Source: Ursus arctos
Taxonomy: Eukaryota > Chordata > Mammalia > Carnivora > Ursidae
NCBI RefSeq assembly: GCF_023065955.2
Contig: NW_026622986.1
Coordinates: forward strand, 11,495,848-11,559,847
Direction of reading: 5' to 3'
Length of the DNA stretch: 64,000 nucleotides
Below, piece after piece: positions 57,451-64,000 of this stretch (position 1 is the stretch's first letter; each line of letters opens with the position of its first letter). Under the pieces are notes generated by a model that ran no database searches, had not been told where the DNA came from, and was given only the letters and a program-made list of their open reading frames with translations. The position numbers were made by a program, and so were the translations under genes.

Positions 57451-59749
57451 AGTCTTCCATAGGATGAACCTAAAGTAATTTGTTCCATAAAATACTGAAA
57501 TCTCACTATAATTTTCCTTAAACAGATTGACTTTTTACCAAACTCTGCTCTGTTGTATTCTAGACCAAAGGTTTATTTATGGAAGTGCCCACAGGTCTTT
57601 GTTAAGTGGTTACTGTTTTTAAAAGTAAGTCCTACATGTCAGTTTCGATCTCTTAGAAATACACAATGCCTAAGTGGCGCTATTTTATTTAGATGGAAAA
57701 AATGAGAATTTGTCATTTGCAAGCTAATTTGAGGTTTGGGCCAAACCAGTAGACTCTCACTTTGCTTTTCACCAACTAAAATGAGTTTTTGGCAGCAAGA
57801 TTCAAGGTAATTGACTCTGAAGCTGCTGGGGCTTTAAGTATTGTCTAACCAAATTTCTATAGTTCAGAGAACAGAAAACCCCAACTTTCCCTCTCATGAA
57901 TTTAACCCAGTGTAAACACAAACTTTCAAGGTTTGTGCAGGGATGCTAATTACTTTCTTCTTCAATTTTTCTATGATGAAGCTATTCTTGGATGACAGCA
58001 AGCAGGCTTAAACCTCAGGAGCATGTGAGGCCACTGGAAAATGCTTCATTGTCTTTCCATCTTTCTGGGTCACTCAGTATTTGATTATCCAGACTAATTG
58101 TAGGAAGGGAAAGCATGAATAATTAAATTGCACAGACTAGCTCTTGTACCTTATTTTGGCTGAAGACTGCACCCTTATTCTCCAGCTATTTTCCAGAAGA
58201 GCTAACACGTAAAGTAAAATGGTTTGTTTCCAGTCTTTGCTCTATTTCCTCCGTCCTTTCAGAGAAGTATTGACAAATGACAAAACGTCTCCCTCCTAAG
58301 TACCCCATTTCCTCTGCCTAAAGCAGTGGTATCAACAACGAGGAAACAAGCAGAGATCGAGGTAATAATTCCCCAAAAAGGTAGACTTCCCTATTCTAGA
58401 ACTTTCTGGTTATAAAAAGAAAGACAGAACTCGAGGCTGAATTTGGCTCCTGCCTTTTCCTTTTCTTGATCATTTTCCAATGAACTTAAAAAGCTATTCT
58501 CCTCTTTCTTCCCATTACAGGGTTTGCTGGCACCTGAGAAGTAACAATGGAAATAAACATTTAACAGATGGTCCCAGCAGTTTCCCTGACACACACACAC
58601 ACACACAGTACGAAAGGGAAGCATACATAATGGAGTGGATTAGATCTTATTTTAATTCACGTTATTTCCCACAGAATAATTTCTGGTCACAATTTGTTTG
58701 TTTGTTTGTTTCTGCTTTTTATCTCTGTAGTCCCTTACATACAGTTTCTGGAGTCTTCCTCAAGGGCAAACCTTGTACCTCTCTTATCCCCTCCTCCACA
58801 CCACGGACAACAGTGCATCATACTGTTAGCATAAATGGCTTCACCACAGCTCCCCTGCAGAAGTCCTTTGGGAAAAATTAGGAAGGTTTCCCACATCTGC
58901 ACCTGGTTCTCATGAAACCAGAGGTCACAGGGTGGAGGTAAACTGAGGAATATTAGCAAGAGAGGAAGAAAGGAAAAAATTGAGGGAATATATTAAGGGC
59001 CTTTCATTGATAAGCGGGAGAACGAGAAAAACTGAGAGTACCCTTGTTAGCCTCAGGGTCATAGGGAAGCCCGAGAGGATATGAAATGACCACCACTGGG
59101 AATCTGACTTTTCCACGTGGCCTGGAGGTGACACGTGGGTTCAAGGCCAGAGTGTTCACAAACATAATCAGGCCACTTAGTCTTATGATAAAGAGCAAAG
59201 CCAAGTTCTGAATCCGAGCATTCCAAGGCATGAAGAGACGGGCAACAGGTCAGCAGGCTAAGGTCTGCATGAGGAGGAGCAAACAAGCAGAAGGAGAGCC
59301 AAGCCCAGGCCCCAGTCAGGGGCTTCACAGCAAGCAGGAGAGGCTGATAAGAAGCAGATCAGCAGCCAAACCCAATGAAATCCAGGGGTAAAGATCGAAG
59401 ACGGCGGTTCTGCTGTTCTCCCCACTGTGTGTATAACTCATCATGGGGTGGGAGCAGGCCAGGGCTGGAGGACGTGCTGGGGACCTAGGAGAGGCAAGGG
59501 ATTCTCGCAAAGCCACAGTTGGGCACTGGACTCCTTGTGGTCTTGCTGCCCCCGTGCCTTAGATAAGGGTAAAATTTCAAGGTTTTATCTTAAAGGCAGA
59601 TACATATTGACTTGGAAACATCCAGTGTTACGGAGAAAGGAAGGAAGTGGAAATGGGTGTAGGGAGGGAGGAGGAAAGGGAAGGCATTCAGCGCTTGCTT
59701 TCTAAGAGGCTGTCTATAGAGAAAGGAAGTCAAGAAGGCCGGCTTCCCG
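57451..59749. other. 2.3-kb repeat-free block, GC rising at the right
   Basis: No known repeat recognised apart from a short AC run. The right part (59.0-59.7 kb) is purine- and GC-richer and gives several overlapping incidental frames. Confidence 0.5.
58590..58607. repeat. (AC)n microsatellite
   Basis: Short AC run inside an incidental 133-codon frame. Confidence 0.85.
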
Positions 59750-59890
59750 AGGTGATGGGTGTGTTAGCTGAACTTACCTTGGTGATCATTTTGCAGTATT
59801 TACGTACTAAATCACATCGTTATGTTGTACGCTTAAAACTTAATCAATGTTAAGTGTAAATTATATCTCAGTAAAGCTGGGGGGAAAAAA
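59750..59890 (+). mobile_element. L1 3' UTR end
   Basis: ACCTTGGTGATCATTTTGCA to TCAGTAAAGCTGG followed by an A-rich tail matches a common L1 3' terminus. Confidence 0.65.
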
Positions 59891-60105
59891 GAAGGCCTGC
59901 TTTGGAGTCACAGTACCTCTATGGAAATCCTGTCTCTGCCACTTGCTAGTGGAGTAACCAGGGCAAGTGTTGAATGTCTATGTCCCACCTATAAAGTGAG
60001 GATAACAGAGTCTCCTTCCTCATAAGGTTGTGGGGAGGATTAACTGTAAATTGCTTAGAAGAGTACCTTGCACAAAGTAGGTCTCAATATACTAATTTAG
60101 CCGTT
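59890..60105 (+). repeat. MIR, well preserved
   Basis: CCTGTCTCTGCCACTTGCTA, CTTCCTCATAAGGTTGTGGG and TACCTTGCACAAAGTAGGTC follow the full MIR order. Confidence 0.8.
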
Positions 60106-60438
60106 GTTTTGCTCTTAGGTGTATTCTCAGCAGAGAGTTATTGACCATCTGCAATTGAACAGCCTTGCCAGGGGCTGGGAGGACGGTGGTAATGAAAGAC
60201 ACATAATCCTTGTGGTCTTAGGAAGTAACAAGTGAACAGAATTTGGAAATCTAGGTACAGGTCTGTAAATAAAACATCACAGAAGGCAAAAAAAGTTGAT
60301 TTGAGTGACACGAGATGACAGATCGTTTTTTTGACTACTTAAGTTGTGGAAATAGGAAAGAGTCCGGGTATCTCGGAGAGAGCAGTCAGAGACTCGGTGT
60401 CATCATGAGAACCCTGTGGCAGTAATGACAAGGAGAGG

Positions 60439-60900
60439 GTGGTGATCAGAATGTGCAGGGCGCACAGGAAAACCCAGGGTTACATACTTGGGGTTTGTGG
60501 AAAATTCCTTGAAATGAGGTCAAGGTGTCAGAAAGAGCAACGGAATTTCGTCTCTGAAGCCAACCCGTTCTCTGAGAGCCGGACCAAGTATTACAAATCC
60601 GTCCGACTGGAGACCTACCATGACAGTGAGGACTTGCTGAGCCAGGATCCCAAAGAGAAGGAGCCTCCAGAGAAGCAAAACCATTGGTGTCATAGCTCCC
60701 CTTCCTGGCTTCGCCGGTTGTGGAAGCCAGAGCCGAGAGGCTGGAAAGCTGAGCAAAGCTTTTGGTTTACCCGTGGGGTAAAGTTTAGGGCCGCAAGGGG
60801 GAGAATCTCTGGCGAATACCCCCAGTTTTCACTGGGACTCTGTGTAGGTTTAGCTATTCATGGGCCTTACTTCCTCCATAGAAATTTCAGAGTCTGTTGA
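60439..60900 (+). pseudogene. Unidentified 153-codon ORF; possible retrocopy or unannotated exon
   Basis: This is the longest open frame outside the L1 ORF2. From about 60515 to 60790 the codons look protein-like (third positions rich in G/C, charged and hydrophilic peptide including FSESRTKYYKSVRLETYHDS), and the local CpG content exceeds that of the surrounding intron. I do not recognise the protein. No polypyrimidine acceptor, poly(A) tail or target duplication was obvious, so it could be a decayed processed pseudogene fragment, an exon of an unknown gene, or chance. Confidence 0.3.
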
Positions 60901-60959
60901 GTTCCTTAAAAAGTCCTGTCGGAATCCGAATTCCATTAAATAGATTACTTTGGGGAAGA

Positions 60960-61470
60960 ATTAATATCTTTATAATAATAAGTTGCCCTTCCTTAACCCA
61001 TGGAATGTGTTTCCATTTACTCAGATCGTCTTTTATGTCCTGGAGTTTAACAAATTTCTCCTGAGAGATCTTATGTAGTATTGGAAAAATTAATCTCTAG
61101 ATATTTATAGTTTTATTGTTATTGTGAATGGTAACTTGGACATAATGAGTTATATAGTTGGATAGGACTGACATAGAGAAATAGCATAGTTTATTGTCAT
61201 TTGATCTTGCATCCAGCAGCCTTGCTAAACTTTCTTACTTGGATGATTTTTCCAGTGAGGAGATCATATCAGCTGTAAATGATGACTTTTTTTATCCTTT
61301 GTCTCTATTTCTCTTTCTTTCCTTTAATGTTGGCAAGGACCTCCCATACTACGTTAGGCAGGATCAATGATAACAGTACTCTTGTGATCTTCAAGGGAAG
61401 TGTCTATACTTTCTCCATTAAATAAAAATGAGTCCTAAAATTTTTAGTAAATAATCTTTACCCACTGGCG
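60960..61470 (-). mobile_element. Old L1 ORF2 fragment, antisense
   Basis: TTTGATCTTGCATCCAGCAG, TTTAATGTTGGCAAGGACCT and nearby phrases are antisense reverse-transcriptase region, with many differences and no surviving frame. Confidence 0.65.
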
Positions 61471-62521
61471 TAGAATGCCTCATTCCCTGATGGTGCCAGG
61501 TTGAAGAGATATGTTACCATTATTATCCTCCTCGTTCCTTTCTCATCTTTACTAAAGTATGTTGAATTACTCATCATTTTCTTAATTGCTTAATATTTTC
61601 CTTGAGTAATATCTATACCGATATAATCAATATCCTTGAGTAATACAGAAACTATCAAAGTCATCATCGTGGGTAATTCCAATCACCAATTCTTTCTTTA
61701 TGTGGAGGCTGAGTTTTAGTAGAAGTCTCAAAGTTGGATAGTAAGTAGCAAACACCTGAGCAGAGTTTTTAAAGTCCTTGGTGGTAATTGGTGAAGAGCA
61801 CTGTTTCATGATCCAGCCTCAGACTTTGCTTTCGTGCTGTCCCCGTGAAAGGGCTGCTGGACCCGACTGGACTGTATAACTAAATCAGTAAACTCTATTT
61901 TTCTCTGACTCATTTTTTTCCCCTTACAAATCATCTTTCCTTTTTCGAAGAAATTATACCTACACTTAATCAGGGTCCTTTACATCATACCGTCACCCAC
62001 ATCTAGAACTGTAGAAGAATCAACATGAAATTTATAGTTAGGATTTTAAAAAGCATGTGAGATTAAAAACCTTAAATTCATAACTTTGTAAGATAGAGGT
62101 GATAATCAGCTGGTTTTGAAATTAGATCCGTTGGCAGTTCTATGAGTTTATTGCTGCACTGATGACACGCAAACTAGAGGGAGGGGAGGGGCTACTGAGG
62201 GCCACCTTTGTGTCCAGGTGCTCAAGGCTAAGCATTAGCTGGGCCATATAGGTTTGCAGCTCTCCTACCTTTACTTCTTTTCTCAGCAAGTAAGACAACA
62301 CAGACATTTATTGCAGAATAAAGCTTATAAGTGGAGTTGAGTCAAGTGACTTAAGTTTCAAAAAGGTGAAAGGCATTTTATGATAAAATGGGGCTGCTTT
62401 ATCAAAATTAAGGTAAGTGGCAAATTATGGTATAATTAAATCGTTTCTAATTCAACTCAAATTTCATACTTTTTTACTGATGATTTACGTTCCTATATGT
62501 GCCTTTTAGGTACAGACTTTG
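61471..62521. other. No recognised element
   Basis: AT-rich intronic sequence. Confidence 0.5.
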
Positions 62522-62536
62522 GAAACTGGACATTTT

Positions 62537-62723
62537 TTTTAAAAGATTTTATTTATTTATTTGGCAGAGAGAGAGAGCACAAGCCAGGGGGAGCAGCAAG
62601 CAGAGGGAGAAGCAGGCTTCCCACTGAGCAGGGGGCCCGATGTGGGACTCGATCCCAGGACCCTGAGATCATGACCTGAGCCGAAGGCAGCCACTTAACC
62701 GACTGAGCCACTCAGGTGCCCCA
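62537..62723 (-). mobile_element. SINEC (Can-SINE)
   Basis: Target duplication GAAACTGGACATTTT (62522-62536) and GAAACTAGACATTTT (62724-62738). Confidence 0.95.
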
Positions 62724-62738
62724 GAAACTAGACATTTT

Positions 62739-63406
62739 ATTTATAAACTGAATTTATAAGCTTCTACACTACAACGTTATATAAGGGCTACATAAACAAA
62801 AGTATAAAACTGAATGTAGTTGCAAGTCTTGCCTGGAGTATGCATGATTGAAAGGTCTCATAGTTCTTCCCTCCCCTGAAATCCATCTCCTCTTGCTTCT
62901 GGTTTGCTAACAAAGAGCAAACATTTCAATAATTTGAGATAAAATTTGAAACGCAAATACTCCAGAGTAGGAGTTACGTATGTTCATATTCCCCTGAAGC
63001 TCTGTTGGGAAGCTTTTTTGGAAATTCAGGAGGGATCACTAAACTGTTGACGTGAACAAGGCAGAAGCAGGGGTCTCCAGGGGCTGAACACAAATCCAGC
63101 TCACCCTCTGCTTCAAACCTATCCTGTGATGCTCTGAAACGATGCTGTAACTCTCTGTAGTGACACCTAGTGGCTGGTGGCCACATATGCATCATACACA
63201 TTCAGAAAACCACGCTCCGTTTGATTGTTTTAAATGGAAAAAGTTTATGCTCAGCTTCCAAATCACAGTTTAATCACCCCACGACAGAGCAGAAAGCCAG
63301 TTGTCCAGTAGCATTGATTTGAAAGCTACATTCCTTAGAATTCTTGGGTGGGATGTGCAAAAGGGAATAGACAGAAATAATCGAATCCTTGGCAAGTTCT
63401 ATTACT
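62739..63406. other. No recognised element
   Basis: AT-rich intronic sequence between two SINEs. Confidence 0.5.
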
Positions 63407-63420
63407 ATATAATATACATT

Positions 63421-63615
63421 TTTTTAAAAGATTTTACTTGTTAATTTGAGTGAGCGAGAGAGAGAACAAGCAGTGGGGAGGGGCAGACAGAGAGAGGGAA
63501 AGAAGCAGACTTCCTGCTGAGCAAGAAGCCCAACGTGGACTCCATCCCAGGAGCCAGAGATCATGACCTGATCCAAAGGCAGACGCTTAACCTTGACTGA
63601 GCCACCCAGGCGCCC
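63421..63615 (-). mobile_element. SINEC (Can-SINE)
   Basis: Antisense copy flanked by diverged TATATAATATACATT-like repeats. Confidence 0.92.
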
Positions 63616-63843
63616 TATATACTATACGTTGTAGAGCCTAATGAGACAAGTGAGAAACTGTCCTGTTATTTGAACAATCTGATAAGAGAAAGGAAACTAA
63701 TTTCACCAGCAGCAAGCCTCCTCGTCTGGAAAGTCCAGAGGTGAGTATGCTGAAGGCTAGTTTGTAGGCTATTGTAGGGGCCTCATTTCAGCCTTTCAAA
63801 TTTTTCCTTCTTCATCTCTTCTTGCTCAAGAATTCAATACTCT

Positions 63844-64000
63844 GGGGCGCCTGGGTGGCTCAGTCGTTAGGCGTCTGCCTTCGGCTCGTGGCCTGATCCC
63901 GGGGTCCTGGGATTGAGCCCCTCATCGGGCTCCCTGCTCCTCTGGGAGCCTCCTTCTTCCTCTCCCGCTCCCCCTGCTTGTGTTCCCTCTCTCGCTGGCT
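63844..64000 (+). mobile_element. SINEC, cut by the window end
   Basis: GGGGCGCCTGGGTGGCTCAG head and CT-rich body; the tail lies beyond the window. Confidence 0.94.

Larger units (their letters stand above)
23100..64000 (+). other. DNAJC24: DNAJC24 transcription unit (5' part: exon 1, exon 2, most of intron 2)
   Basis: The unit starts in the CpG-rich block near 23.1 kb and runs off the right end. Exon 1 is untranslated and exon 2 holds the start codon. After the exon 2 donor at 24138 I found no later DNAJC24 exon: the next one should encode the HPD motif of the J domain, and I saw no matching codons by eye. The remaining 39.9 kb therefore reads as one large repeat-filled intron. The exact transcription start is not visible. 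The right-hand extent is inferred from the absence of later exons, not from a visible transcript. Confidence 0.75.

Noticed and set aside
58480..58881. 133-codon + strand frame
   Set aside because: Spans an AC microsatellite, no domain or splice support, composition like the surrounding intron.
1..64000. CRISPR-like arrays, phage, plasmid or operon structures
   Set aside because: Regularly spaced motifs turned out to be dispersed SINEs; everything visible is mammalian nuclear sequence.

Overview
This window is nuclear DNA from a mammal of the order Carnivora, most likely an arctoid caniform such as a bear or a seal. The evidence is about 35 copies of the carnivore tRNA-derived SINE (SINEC/Can-SINE), in both the long form with a CT-rich body and the short tRNA-Lys-like form, plus carnivore-type LINE-1 copies. 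A giant-panda/bear assignment is recalled from the look of the youngest SINE subfamily and was not tested by search. It is ordinary AT-rich, repeat-dense intronic and intergenic sequence. No bacterial, phage, CRISPR or plasmid-type system was found.

The only clear gene anchor is a CpG-rich, head-to-head promoter near 22.7-23.35 kb. On the + strand it starts DNAJC24 (DPH4, a J-domain co-chaperone of diphthamide synthesis). A non-coding exon 1 ends at 23189. Exon 2 (23994-24137) carries the start codon and the first 36 codons and stops just before the HPD-bearing exon, which was not found in the window. Everything to the right of 24138 is therefore read as DNAJC24 intron 2. On the - strand a divergent first exon ends at 22980. 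From the known mammalian gene order this should be DCDC1 (doublecortin-domain protein). Two further - strand exons with good splice sites were found by eye: 17801-17866 (untranslated, with a small upstream ORF) and 10955-11016 (with a start codon and 10 codons). A phase-compatible third one (5866-5943) is more speculative. The promoter contains a near-consensus RFX X-box and an ETS site.

The rest is layered mobile elements. 1-23 kb holds mainly SINEs, MIRs and a few ancient repeats. 25.4-31.1 kb is an old antisense L1 cut by a MER5-like element, three SINEs and a younger 216-bp L1 tail. 33.4-34.5 kb is an L1 mosaic with an internal inversion. 39.1-40.4 kb is an antisense L1 5'-type segment. 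43.45-47.96 kb is a nearly full-length but broken L1 ORF2, antisense, interrupted by a SINE. 53.7-55.8 kb and 59.7-61.5 kb hold further L1 remnants. Most SINE boundaries could be fixed by target-site duplications read directly from the sequence.

Points worth a second look are the X-box in the shared promoter, the candidate DCDC1 5' exons, an unexplained 153-codon ORF with coding-like composition at 60.44-60.90 kb, two different SINEs sharing three copies of one target site at 6.0-6.35 kb, a ~43-bp L1 insertion at 4.83 kb, and several repeat-free blocks that could be conserved regulatory DNA of the wider PAX6/ELP4/DCDC1 neighbourhood.
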